NCBI RefSeq assembly: GCF_001039355.2
Contig: NW_019775913.1
Coordinates: 595,644 to 657,643 of the forward strand
Origin: Lingula anatina
Lineage: Eukaryota; Brachiopoda; Lingulata; Lingulida; Lingulidae
Direction: 5' to 3'
DNA: 62,000 nt
Below are positions 30,421-43,436 of this stretch, one piece after another. The translations under genes and the position numbers were made by a program. A model generated the notes under the pieces. It was not told the DNA's origin. It saw only the letters and a list, made by a program, of their open reading frames with translations, and did no database searches. Every line of letters starts with the position of its first letter. Within the stretch, counting starts at the first letter, position 1.

Positions 30421-32069
30421 AAAAAGAACATTGAAGAAAATATTTGTTATTGATGTTGTTGACATGGATACTTGCTGTAAAATGAACTGCCTGTGTAGGC
30501 CTGAAGGTGGCAATTTCAAAAGGGTGGTTCTTTTCCTGTAAAAGTGGACCTTTTACCACAACCTCTGTGAACCTAGATCAAATTTTTCCCAGATCGTACC
30601 TTTTCCTGGCAAAAAGGACAGTTCATTTTAATCCCTTGACTATGGGCCAGCTTTGAGCTTGTTGGGGGGGGGGGGGGGATAAAAAAAAGTAATTTTCGTG
30701 GATAAAATTGAAAATCTTGGAAACCGAGTAGAAAACAATTTATCAATCTTCGAACTATGATCATAGAAAGAAACCATGTTTTAATGCCTTTAACACCAAT
30801 GGTATAAATTGAGCAATGATTTTAGCTGCGCTTACAACGGCTGTTTTTAAATGGTGCCTAGGTATGTATCCCAGCAGCATTTTGCAGTGGTAACCATATT
30901 TGGAAATTGGGAACATCTATCCCTTCAAAACAATACTGCAATGACGATTGTCTTTATTTCTCTAGTTTTATGGAATTGCAAAAAGAATTCCTTATTATTA
31001 GATCGTAGAAGTAGAGAAAGTATTAGATACATAACTGCAGATAGATGGATACATGGTTCACTTCTAACACCCACGAAATGTGGCATGTTTTGCTTGCACA
31101 CTTAAAAAAATGGGTGCAAATATGAAATGCAGATTTAACCAAATAATTGACAGTTTCTTTGGATATTTACCCTGTTTGTCTCCAGCTTAACTCAAAAATC
31201 TTGGAAGGGTTTCACTGGCTGTTTTTAATAAACAGCTTCATTTGGCAGTAGCTCAAGGAGGGGTGGGGGGGGGGGGGGGAGCAGAGGAGGGGGGCACCTG
31301 ACTGAACAAGCTCACCTGAGGGGTGATGGGTGGTAATATTTATCACAGCCCTGGCTTCCCTGATGTAGTCCGACTGTCAGCAGACAAAATATTGGTTGGC
31401 AAATCGCGTTGGCAAAAGCCGAAATAAATTTCCTATAGCAATTGACAGATTTAACTATTGGTTTATTATGAATTATTAATTTAAAAAGTTGCAGATGGAT
31501 TTTGATGAAATTTTTAGGGTGAGTCAGGCTAACTTAAAAGTGATAACATTTAGTTGGGGATCCAGATAACTATCGAAATCCAAAAATCCATTTTTTTTTC
31601 TGTGAAATAACACAATTTATCCATGTACAGTCCTTTGCAGAAGTTCCTCTTTCTGGGTGCTTTTCTTGTTACTTCTAAACTAGTTTTGGTATTCCTATCT
31701 TCAATGTGTTGAGTTGTCTTCTCTAACACATTGAGTTGCACACCCAAGAACAACCAGAGAGAATAGGCTACTTTGTGTATTTATCTTGTTTTCTGTGATA
31801 TTTTAACCGAATTGAATACTTCCAGGGTGATTTATTCATACTTTATGCCTGATAACATAAGAATGTAAGTTAATCCTAGAGCTAACCACATAAAAGCTAT
31901 TGTGTAACTGTGATGTGATTTGTAATATAATTCATGATAAATTTAGAACTGTTATATGTCTGATTTCTTTAATGAAAATTCATATCCCTGTTATCATTTT
32001 CAATGTAAGCAGAGGACCATGTGGTTTTTTGTTGAACACTCACAATAAAATTCTTGCTTTTAAAGTATA

Positions 32070-32300
32070 TAGAGGCAGATCCAGGATTATTTGAAGGAGG
32101 GGTCCGGAACGACAGGCCTGGTATGTGAAGCCGACCATCACCCCTTGGAGTGGGGTTCGGGGCCTGCTGAAGGTCCTGAAAATTCTTTGGTGTTTTGGAG
32201 AGCAGTCGGTGCCCTTTGGCTAGTTAAAAATGTAATTTCAAGGGGGGAATATTGGTGTGTTATATATTTTTTGGTATACCGTACGCTACAAAGGAAATTT
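32070..32300 (+). mobile_element. Interspersed repeat family D, copy 2
   Basis: Begins GGCAGATCCAGGATTATTTG and carries TTCTTTGGTGTTTTGGAG and GGAATATTGGTGTG, matching 17228-17460 (opposite strand) and 32532-32765. Non-coding. Confidence 0.7.
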
Positions 32301-32531
32301 AAGAGATGGTAGGCATAATCATGATTTTTATTATACAAGTACAATTAAAGATATTTTCTGATGGTCTACAACAACTCTCTTTCACTAAGTGACTGTTGCT
32401 CCAATGAGTTCCTATTCAAAAATGCATCATGGCTCAACCCGAGAAAACAGTTACATATGTATCCCTGCTATATGTCGATCACTACATCTAAGAACACAGA
32501 TAAAATTCTAATATTTAGCAATTACTTACAT

Positions 32532-32765
32532 ACCAGGGGTGGATCCAGGATTATTTGACGGGGGGTCTCCACAGATGCAAAGTGTGGAGTTCGGGGCCTC
32601 CTGAAGGGCCCGAAAGATTTTGGTATTTTAGATGGTGAACAGTGCCATTTGGTACAGTTTAGAACTATGATTCAGCTAGTCAAAATTCTAATTTCAAGGT
32701 TGGGCCATTCGTGCAATTTTTTCAGAAATCGAAGGGGGGGTCAGGACCCCCCTGAATCTGCCACT
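32532..32765 (+). mobile_element. Interspersed repeat family D, copy 3
   Basis: Begins TGGATCCAGGATTATTTGAC and ends CCCCTGAATCTGCCACTGC, so its two ends are roughly inverted (GCAGAT...GGG and CCC...ATCTGCC type). About 240 bp from copy 2 in the same orientation. Confidence 0.7.
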
Positions 32766-35700
32766 GCATACTGTTGTCAATAAATGCTGATAATCAAATA
32801 TATGGGTTGAAAGAATTAAGATGGTAGTACAGTGTAATCCCATATGCTCACCCTTATACATGTATGTACTGGCTTTTGATTTAACAAGAACACTCATTTA
32901 ACAGCTAGGCCCACATACAGTGTAAACTGGGTGCCTTGATATGCTTATGTAAGATGATTTAAGGGGTTAAAATGAAATCTACACCTGCTTTATAGCATTT
33001 AAATGGTGGAAGGATTGATGAGTTTGTTCAAGATAGATTCCACCATTTCAGCATCCTTAAGTACCTGCAGTATCCTACGGGCTCCCTATGTGCATTTCCA
33101 TTTCAATTGATTTTCAATAATGCTTCTTGGCACTTTCCTATCTTTGCATGCATAGATCCAAGTTTCTTCCATATCTGTATGTCTTTTAATTTTTGAAATC
33201 GATTTATTCATTCATATGTTTGTTCATTTGTAATATTATTGGGGGGGGGGGGGTAATATTTTTTCCCATTTAGTCCTCTCACTACATTGAGAATATTGAT
33301 GATAACATCATAATTGCCCATCAAACTTAAATATGATAACAGCAGTCTCTACTTCTACAAACACAATTTTCATCCTTGCATGGACATTTTCTGGGAGGGG
33401 CCTTATACGTACCTGTTATACAGTTAAGAAGGTCTCTTGTGTATAAAGACAAGTTTTTTTTTCATTACTAAATGGCAGATTGGGCCCCTGCCTTTTACCA
33501 AAATATTAAATCATAAAGTTTTAACATTTGCGATCAGTGAGCGTGTTATATAATCAGAAAGGGTTACAAGTGGTACGTGCCATTTGTATCTCTACAAAGC
33601 TCATCTTTTCTAAGTCAGACCCTAGACCATTCTGATATCACTCATGATAATGTTTATTTGGTAAAATTGAGGAAATTAGATCCAAGTTTCATGCTGTTGC
33701 CTTGGCTTCCTAACTTGAGCCAATCACATTCCAATGTCGTCTTATGGATCAAATTAGGCACAACTAAATTGACTGGAAACAACCTTTTCATAATATGAGT
33801 GCGGAAAGCAACGGCACTGTCGGCTGGTAAGTTGGTCGTGGTCATGTGTGTAATTTCTTTTGAACTGTGTGATGTAGGATTCCTCCTCCTGGAGATGATA
33901 GGTATTACTTGGCTTACAGACAAATGCTAGCTGTTATTTCAGATTTGTTCATAAGTTAATAAGTGGATCACAGATCAATTTGAAGTCATGTTGGGCAGAT
34001 GGTATTGTAATGCATAACATGCTATCAGTTGAATTATGGCATTTCTCATGCTGTTTGTGGCTAGTTACAAGACAATTATCCTAATATGGTTCGTTGTGGT
34101 TTTTATTTGTTTTCAGATCAATGTTGGGGTTGGAGGGGGGGGGGGGTGAAATTAATCCTGCATGCTGAGCACAGGATTGCTATAGAATTTATATAGAGCT
34201 GTAGAACCAATTGAGTAGTTAAAACCTATTTTGATATAATTCTTATGAATATATAGTGATACAGAAACAGAAGAACATGTCAGAGTGTTCATTCATCTCA
34301 GACAACACACTAATCATTATTTTTGTTTGAATTGGTAAACTAATCTTAAGTAAACAAATCAGCCTTTTTATGCTTTTGTTTACCATAATTATAAAGCGAA
34401 TAAAATGCATTTGCATGGCAGTATATGTTATGCTATCATCAATCATGCATGTAAAGATTTCAGTGTTAAGATACCACACATATGAATAGGGATGTATGAA
34501 TAGGGATCAAAGGCAAGAGAGAAAAAACATTACTGAGACAGATTTTGTCTCTTTTTTACTTTGCTGACTAAATCCATTAGTCATTTGAGCTGATGATCTA
34601 GATGTTGGTAAAAAGTATGCTATGTAATAAAGCATTGTATTACAGTGGGCCATGTGCAGGTCTAGATTGTCTGTCATCACTTCAGCTCTCTCGTTACAGT
34701 ATATCCTGTCAGAGGAATCATGCAACGCTGGTTATTAGTATAAAGTGAGTATTTTAATATCTACATTGTTGAATGTTTGTAGAGGATCATCATCACATCA
34801 TTGGCTATTGTGTTGGTGATAATTTGCGGAATCTGGAGAATCGGATGTGGATGAGATGATTACTAGACAGGTGAGGTCATATGTAGACATGTGCACTGAG
34901 ACATGATTGACTGGTTGGGTTCCAGTTTGCTGTTTGGTGCTTGATTTTACTGTGACATGAGCTGAGCTGGGTCAGCCAGTATATATCACCAGGGCACTGC
35001 TTTAAATGTCTGATTCAACAGGTGAATCCTGACTTGGTATTTGCTGAGTAGGATATGCTATAGAGGTAAGCGTCTGCATCATTTTTTAAATCACAATTTG
35101 CTCAGGTTATTTGTCCCCCTTTTGCTGAAAGATACAATAGCACAAGCAGCTCTCCTAAGCTAGGTTATTCAACAGACTTCTTAAGTCTGCATCCTTGGCA
35201 GATTATTGTGGGTCAATTTTTCACTGTGCTTAAGTAACTTTGTACATGTCACCATTCTGTCCCATGCATGTAGTGTCAGAGGATTGGTTGGTTTAACCAA
35301 AACCTATTAAGGGGTCTGGATATCATTAAAGGGGGGAGGGGGAGGGATAAACACACAGCAATCCAACCATGCAACCATGAAGGTGCCATTCTTGAGACCA
35401 TGCATTCATATGCATACATCCTGAGTTGAACCTGAAAAAGTAGGAAATGAGCTCATTAAGAAAATAATTTTTCATGGAGGATGATATGGTCCTCATCAAT
35501 AATGAAACAATTTAGCCAACTTGATAATGTGCATTTGGTGTTTGTTCTCCAGCTGCAAAAATGCTTGCAGATATATTGAATACCTAATACATATACAAGT
35601 ATCTGCATGTGCGTGCAGCGTGGAAGGTACATAGGATTCGGGAGCAGGGTAAATGGCAGAAAAACTTTACTTAATGTATGTAGGTCAGTGTCATTTTGTG

Positions 35701-37704
35701 AAATCAAGCAGTGTGACCACAGGGATAATAAATCATTTATTTATGGTAGAGTGAGCTTTTTAGAGACCAGTCGTGCTGTGTATACAGTGTTCATCATCAG
35801 ATATATGTGTTGGTGTTATTCAGGTATCTTGATATGTATTATGCCACGAGGATTAGCAATTGATTAATTGTTGGGTATTGGAAACAAATGCATATTGTAA
35901 ATAAGTATACTTGTAGGCAGATATGAGGGGTCCACACTTAATTTTGGCCAGAAAAGGTTCACTCTGGATTGAAATCTGATGTATCAGTTATTATATGTCA
36001 TTTCTGAAGTTGGGTCAACTTTGTATGGGAATAAAAAAGGACTCCACTTTTTCAAGACATGCCCCTCCCCCTTCAGCCCATTTATAATTGCTGGCTCACT
36101 AACATGCATAGGTTGACAACATTGTATATATTTGAACCGTGAGCCTTTTATCAGGATATTCCTGACGACTATAATTATCCTGCCAGTTTTATGTTTTTCT
36201 GCATTAAAGTGCTTTTAGACAAAATCCCCATCTCGCCGTTTTCAAAACCTCCACTGGGTATTATTTATCAAACCAAACGATGTCATACATTGCAGTGCTT
36301 GCCCAATCTTGTTATGAACCGAGTGAAAAGTAGCAGTAAAATGTCTTTTCTTGTGTTAATTTGTGTTATGTGGTTATGGCAGTTGCATAATGAAGTTGTT
36401 CGTATCTCTCTTAGGTTGCTTGTACAGCTGAGCAGGCATTATTTGTGATACATTGTAGTCTTAATTGTCAGTACACTTGCCAAGCAGTCTGAAAGGAATG
36501 ATAGATATTTTGATGGAGTGGATTTACATAATATTGAGTCATATCTTTTGTCATTTTCTCTGGTGAGAGACGAGATCATGGGCCCATGTTTATACTAATG
36601 GCAGAGAGAGATTTTTTTTCAGTTTATATTATATAAGTATTATAATTTTTTCACTAGCTAAAATATGCATGGTAAGTTTTCTGTGCTAACTGTGTTTTGT
36701 AATTATAATAGCTATAGTGATTATGATTACATTATTATGATGCATCTGACAATTAATGCATTAGGCAAACAGCAAAAAGGTAAATAAAATTGGAGTGGTC
36801 TGTGGTTGATGTATGGCATTGGGTAGACTTTGGAAGTGCAAGGATATTCGTCTTAAAATATATATATAGGAGGCAAATTATTGGCATGAAGAACACAATA
36901 AGAAGTGATTCTTGTTACAATTAATTTCAGTGCTTTTCTCTTCATTTCCTATAAAATTTCATTCTTTTTATATGTTCAAAAAGAGAGAAGGCAGGTAAAA
37001 AAACTTTGGTTTAATTACATGAAAAACACATTTTTGTGATAAAACATGAATCTAAAATGTTTTGGAGAAAAGATATCAATTTCTTGCCTCTCCTTTCTAA
37101 TTTAAGAAGCAAAGTACATGAAGCTTGAAGTTTAATATTCAATTAACCAATGCAGTTAAGTCAGGGGTGGAACCAGGATTATTTTAGGGGGCAGCGCAGA
37201 TTCGTGGCAAATTTAAAATGTGCAATAATAATAATTAAAGTAGTATGGACAGTTTTTTGTTGGCCATAGAAAAGTCGCACCGTGTAGCAGGTTCAGTTTT
37301 ATCTTTTTATCAAGTGCGTTTTGGGATGCAATTGTGAACCTCTGAGAAAAAAAATCATACAGATTAGTTAAGCACAGGTGATGAAATTAAAAATCAGAAA
37401 ATAATTTTGCCATCTTTATAAAGTCTTGTATAAACATTTTTTATTAAAATGTGGTAATTTGTATTTGACAACTGGTGTTTGCTACATCCGATACACAGTT
37501 ACTGATCAAGAACCTACAGTTGTCTGTTGTCATGGCATTAATTTTACTAGTGCTTGAATTTCTTGCTAATGTTTCCTCTTAAATGGCCAATTAAGTGATT
37601 GTCTCAAGAGACAGATTGCGTTTGCTCCAGGTCTACATATCATTACCAAAAATTGCATACTTGAATGAGTATGAAGTCAACATTGCCTTTTTGGTTAATC
37701 AAGG

Positions 37705-38440
37705 ATGCAAGGATAATTTAGAGGTGTGGGTGCAAGGATAATTTGGGGATGTGGGTGCAAGGATAATTTGGAGGTGTGGGTGCAAGGATAATTTGGGGGT
37801 GTGGGTGAAAGGATAATTTGGAGTTGTGGGTGAAAGGATAATTTGGAGCTGTGTGTGCAAGGATAAGTTGGGGGTGTGGGTGCAAGGATAATTTGGAGGT
37901 GTGGGTGCAAGGATAATTTGGGGTATGGGTACAAGGATAATTTGGAGGTGTGGGTGCAAGGATCATTTGGAGGTGTGGGTGCAAGGATCATTTGGAGGTG
38001 TGGGTGCAATCATCATTTAGAGGTGTGGGTGCAAGGATCATTTGGAGGTGTGGGTGCAAGGTTTATTTGGGGGTGTGGGTGCAAGCATCATTTGGAGGTG
38101 TGGGTGCAAGGATCATTTGGGAGTGTGTGTTGATGGGGTGTGGATGCAGATATAACTTGGAGGTGTGGGTGCAAGGATAATTTGGGGTGTGGGTGGGGTT
38201 TGTGGGTGTAAGGATCATTTGGATGTGTGTGGATGGAACAATTAATTTTGATGGGGTGTGGATGCAGAGATAATTTGGAGGTGTGGTTAAAAAGATAATT
38301 TTGGTGTGTGGAAGAAAATATAATTTGGGGTGTGAGTGCAAGAATAATTTGGGGATGTGGGTGCAAGGAAAATTTGGGGGGTGGGGTGGATGCAGGGATA
38401 ACTTGGAGGTGTGGGAATAAGGATAATTTGGAGGTGCTGG
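37705..38440. repeat. 25-bp minisatellite array
   Basis: Around 28 imperfect copies of GTGCAAGGATAATTTGGAGG-type units (unit 25 bp: GTGTGGGTGCAAGGATAATT plus TGGAG), drifting in the right part to longer variants with GATGGGGTGTGGATGCAG. The long shadow ORFs over this array are artefacts of the period. Confidence 0.95.
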
Positions 38441-39238
38441 TAGGACATAATAGGCAGAAAAGATTGTAATTAGCATATATCTACTGATGGCACGGCAGGC
38501 AACTCTAGACTCCAGTATCTGTGTGAAATATTAAAGATACATGTTTATGTTGAGTGAGAAATGCCCTGTAGTGTATATTAATTATAAGTACATGTAAAAA
38601 AATTTAAGGCCCAGCAAGTTACGAAGGATACATTCAAGCTTAATTCGGCTAAATTGACGTCTGGCACATGAACAGAACAAATGGATCAAAGCATGTTTCA
38701 GTTGAAAATTCGCTGTTGAATTATAGATTATATTTTCATGATTGTCTTTTCTCTGTCTGCAGAGCTTTTGTCTGTCAATTCTTCCTGTTTTTGAAGAATG
38801 ACTTATCAATATGTTTCTGAGAATCTCACATCACTGAAAAATGTTGAGCTGTTGAAGGCTTTTCAGTTTCTACTCTGAGGACATGTTTTTCCTGCGTCGT
38901 CTCTCTCTCTCTGTTCACACTTAGTTAAACTTTTGCATCATGCTGCCACACAATACACTGTATCAATGAATTTGTTAATTTGTTAACATTTGATCCGTCA
39001 GTATGAATCCGACTCTGTTCCTTTTTTTTTTTTTTTATTCAATGTGCAGTTCTGATTGAGTAATTCTGACAGTTACCAGACCTGAGATAACATAATTGAT
39101 TATATAGCCTCTGGCTGAACACTTACATGGGGGATAATAAGTTTGTTTGCTCAGATGACTTAACTATACAATATAAGATCTGTGAATAGAAAAAGAATTT
39201 CTGAATCAGCCTTGGGCTATAGGAGCTCACCACTTATA

Positions 39239-39328
39239 CAGACACACCCACACCCTCTCACCCACACACACACACACCCACACACACACACATGCACACA
39301 CACATGCACACACACAGAGTGAGTCTGC

Positions 39329-39366
<38 letters not shown>
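39239..39366. repeat. Compound (CA)n and (GA)n microsatellite
   Basis: CA-rich run with ATG interruptions at 39239-39316 followed by about 17 GA units at 39331-39366. Confidence 0.9.
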
Positions 39367-39369
<3 letters not shown>

Positions 39370-40004
39370 GAGAGAGAAAGAGAGACAGAAAGGGAATATT
39401 CAGTTTGTGCATTGTTTCACATTATCACTTAAGACAAATGGTTTGCCATTGATGTGCTTTTAGACAAATTAGATTATAATACAAGGCACAGCGGCACACA
39501 CTGTTGCTTATCAGCATCTCTGTGTCCATCAATGGAATCACTAGAACCTGTATCAATTAAGTGCAGTTGAAGTGATCAAAACTTCTATGGTATTAAAAGT
39601 TGGTGTTCAAGTGTTACAAATGGTTCCAAACAATTACATTTTTCTAAGTAATTATTCACTGGTAAGAAGCAAGAATATTAAGGTGGGTATATTATGATGA
39701 TGCATTATCTTACACATTCATTGAGATTATATTTTACATTTTGTTTCATTTATTATAAGTTGAAAGGGAACCTATATAATTATGTCAGAGTCAGGGCCTG
39801 ATAACAGCTAGAGTGTGGGACCTGTGCAGTATGCAATGTGCTAAAGATGCATTCAAACCCAACCAAACACCACCATATAGTTTCAAATAGAAACGCGGAA
39901 AGGACACTGTCCAGTGTAATGGGGGCTTTAAGCTGAGGGTGCAAGGTGTTCAAACGTGTTAATTGTACAAAAGTAACTTATCTATAGAACCATTATTGTC
40001 AGGG

Positions 40005-40167
40005 GGGATTTAGGCCGTCTTCTGGGTCTTCCAGATGACGGTCAGATTTTCAAGTCTACATTGATAGGTATCTAATTTTTTCTGTTGGAAGAGGGTCTAA
40101 ATTGGAGGATGGATCAGCAAAGATAATTTGGAAGACTGTCAGAAAATAGCTCTGGATCCGCCCCAGA
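40005..40167 (+). mobile_element. Short interspersed element, family E copy 2
   Basis: Full-length match, in opposite orientation, to 7995-8158 in the NF-kB gene. It runs from GGGGGGATTTAGGC to CTGGATCCGCCCC, so the outer bases are inverted. Non-coding. Confidence 0.75.
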
Positions 40168-42609
40168 TTGTTGTTTTCCTCAAGATAAATCTGGCATACA
40201 GAGATTTATAAAGACAATATATAGTGCTAATGAACCCAAATTAAAAAAAAAATGACCTGGTAAACATAATTGAACACAGTGACTTTGATGAGAAAATGAG
40301 CAGAAGCTGATATTGGAGCAAATGTGGGAAATACTTGGAAGGGAAATCGTAAATCATTTCACACATTATTCTTCCCTGTTCTTAATTGTTACATTTGCAC
40401 TGATGAGGCTTTTCTGACTTTTGTTGAAATTCCGACTTTTTCAGGGTCATTTGGGTCATTCTTGAGAATTGTGTACCCTGGAATCCAGCCAATTTTCCTA
40501 CTTTTTCAGTGAGGAATGGTTTCATCCCTGCATTTGTAAGACATATTGGCCTATTACATATTATGTCATTAAAAAAAAATTTGTCTGGATGATTTCTTTA
40601 TGACCGACAAAGATTTCCTTGAATTTAGGAGGGGCTAGTGAAATTTGTCTGACGTCTGACAATCCTTGAGTATAATGAAAGCTGCCTTTAATAATGCAAG
40701 AAAAGTTAATATTGTTTAAGCCTTCATATGAATTTTTTTATAATTATTGTTGAAGTTAGAGAGGCAGAGCTTAGGAGCGAAATTGTGCACGATTTCTAAA
40801 GCTAGGTGATGGCCTACTACGGAATTGTGCTTGTACCACATTAACCTGCAACTGCTCAGTTCAGTCCCTGCTACCGGTCCATTGGGAGAATTAATGACAG
40901 ACACAATGAGGAGAGGAAATTAGAGGAACACCAGCTTACTGAGCACCTCCAACCTTTTCTGAATTCATCACTATCCTGCACAATACCCCAAATGTTGCAG
41001 ATGCCTATTTGTAATTAAATATTCAATGGAATTCCATTTGATCACACGTCAGTTGTCATTTCTAATATCCTAGCAAAGACATACACACACACACATATAT
41101 ATATCCTAGCTAATGCTAGCCTTATTGTGTTTAATTTGAGGTACTTTACACCTTTGTATCAATTCATTTTCACAGAACTTGAGGGGGAAATGGGTTATGC
41201 ATTAACAGCATCCAATTCAGAGAGTGATATGAGTCTTGTGTAATAATAGCTAGCATACATAATGTCATCAATGGAAGTGGTTTCTTTGTGATTTATATTC
41301 AATTCAATTCAAATTTTCCTTTAGATCCAGGCTATAAATATTTCATGCTGCTTATGCTTCTTGTTAATATTATTGGGCGAATAAAGAAATTTTCATTTCT
41401 CAAAATAAACCTGTTACAATACCATAAGATTTTATTTAACATCATTATTATTATTATTATTCACCCTATATATGTTTGTATGGTACATTTTACTGACAAT
41501 TAAATTGCTCTATCTTTTCAATGAGGAAAATTGTGAATTTTACATAAATTTTAATTTTAAGTCATTAAATATTAATTAAAATAGAACATTCCCATTTAGT
41601 GGTAGCAACAAAATTAAAAAGCAGGCTACGCTATAGTTCAATTGTATGCAGTAAAAGCACCATACATGCAATAAAGAAGTCTTTTTTTTTTTTTTTTTTT
41701 TTTGTGATTATAAAGTCATGGATCTGGAAGTTGACAATTTTTGCCCATTGAAAAGAGCACCATAGTTGGACAAAAGTAGATAGGCCTATCATCTTTCTCT
41801 GAAGCAATCATTAAGGAAAGAATATTGCTTTACACTGATACATAGTATAGGCCTATGGTGGGGAGTGATTAGCATATAATAAATCTCTAGGTTTTTTTTT
41901 CTTGTAACATGCTGAGGAAAAGAGCTGACAAGATCTTGTTGGCCTGCATGCAGACAGAAATTATTGAATGAATCTACTGGTACTTAATTACCATGTCTCT
42001 CAGCCTCTTTGTCTTCAGTTGTCAATAGGAAATACCAGCAGATTGAATCAACTTAGTTATTATTTCATAAATTTACTTTGGTTTTTATACAGACATAAGC
42101 CATTTGCTTGATTTTGCTCTGGTTTGACATCGAATAAAATGTCAAAATTTCTCCATCTTAGGTCAGAATGTGAGGCATTATAGTTATTGTTATTACTAGT
42201 ACAAGTTTCATAAAAAAATATAAACAGGACAGTAAAACAAGATTCAGACTGATTGTTAATATAGCAAATGGTATCATCAATAACACTACATTATGAGCTG
42301 TTATTCAATTTACTGAATTTACCGCTATTTAATGGTGGCTAAATTCTTTTTCTGTTAATTGATGTTTCACAAGTACTTGCATCATTTACACGTGTATATA
42401 CTAATGTATTCTGCTGATGTAATTCTCTGTTCTATGGAATATATGTCAATTATAAGTAAATGGGACACACCTAGGGATGTTTTATCACTTGATGCTATAT
42501 TAATTTGTTTGTAATTGTCTGTTGTTTAAAATTTTATCACATTCTATTTTCATTTAATAAATTCTAACAAGATGTTTTTTCGGGAATATAAACACCATAT
42601 ATTAGGGGA

Positions 42610-43436
42610 CCATTCCCACAGATATTTGGATTGATCTATCTCCCTGGGGAGTCTTACTAATACCCCGTTCACACTACAATCTGAAATATCCGAATTTTTG
42701 CAATGCGAATTACGGGTGAAAAATCCGATTCGGTTGTCTGGCCACACACAGCAAAGGGAAACCGAATCGTGCACTGAAAATTCAGGTGGAGGTTCCGGTT
42801 TGAAGAATCGCGCATGCGCAGAATCCATGAAAACAAAAATATGGCGCCAATCATTGCTATTCTCGCACTCAGTTTTTTTTCTCGTGTGTTTGTTTTTGGA
42901 ACATCAAATTTAACCCAAAAGTCGTCAAAAGGAAGATTTAAGTAAGATCTGGAAGAATTTGACGGATACAAGAAGGAGAATAGCTGGGTTTCGATGGAGG
43001 GTGTGGGTCCACTGACCTGGCATGTTGCTTTTCTTTCCCGCGAGATTTGCTAGTGCATGCGCAGTGCGATCTAAACAGGTGGCCCTTCCAGTAAAGTAAC
43101 AGAATCGCTGGAGAGAATCCAGCTCGCTAGTAGGATTTTTGGAAACCGGTTTACAAAAATCCTCATGCGTTCAGACTACCACAATAATTTGAATCTTGAC
43201 CTAATTCGCTATTTAACCGGTTAAATGACTGCAGTGTGAACGGGGTATAAATTGCTATCAAACTAACCGGCTTAAACATCTGTTACGCCTAGTAAAACTG
43301 TTAGAGGGTAATTATCTTTACCCTTAGTTGATTTGGTAGGCGTGGCAGACATTTAAGCCTCTTGAGCTGATAGCAATTTAACGTGAACCCCCAGGGAGTT
43401 AGGTCGATCCAGATGGATCGATCTAAGTATGGGAAT
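42610..43436. mobile_element. MITE family A copy split by another MITE
   Basis: Outer parts 42610-42660 (ATTCCCACAGATATTTGG, TCCCTGGGGAGTCTTACTA) and 43248-43436 (GTGAACCCCCAGGGAGTTAG, GATCGATCTAAGTATGGGAA) correspond to the two ends of the 205-bp element at 13892-14096. A 587-bp unrelated element interrupts it. Confidence 0.75.
42661..43247. mobile_element. Nested 587-bp MITE with TACCCCGTTCACACT termini
   Basis: Termini TACCCCGTTCACACT and AGTGTGAACGGGGTA are perfect inverted repeats of 15 bp. If the terminal TA is the target duplication, the element has Tc1/mariner-like ends. It is GC-richer than its surroundings and contains GCGCATGCGC (42810-42819) and TGCATGCGCA (43054-43063). No transposase; the short ORFs inside are not family-like. 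Confidence 0.85.

Noticed and set aside
37695-38476. Long overlapping open frames on both strands (His/Pro-rich and Gly/Val-rich)
   Set aside because: They follow the 25-bp period of a minisatellite; all frames stay open because the unit lacks stops.
42698-42971. Open frames inside the nested MITE
   Set aside because: No family resemblance, and both strands are open; the element has the size and ends of a non-autonomous MITE.
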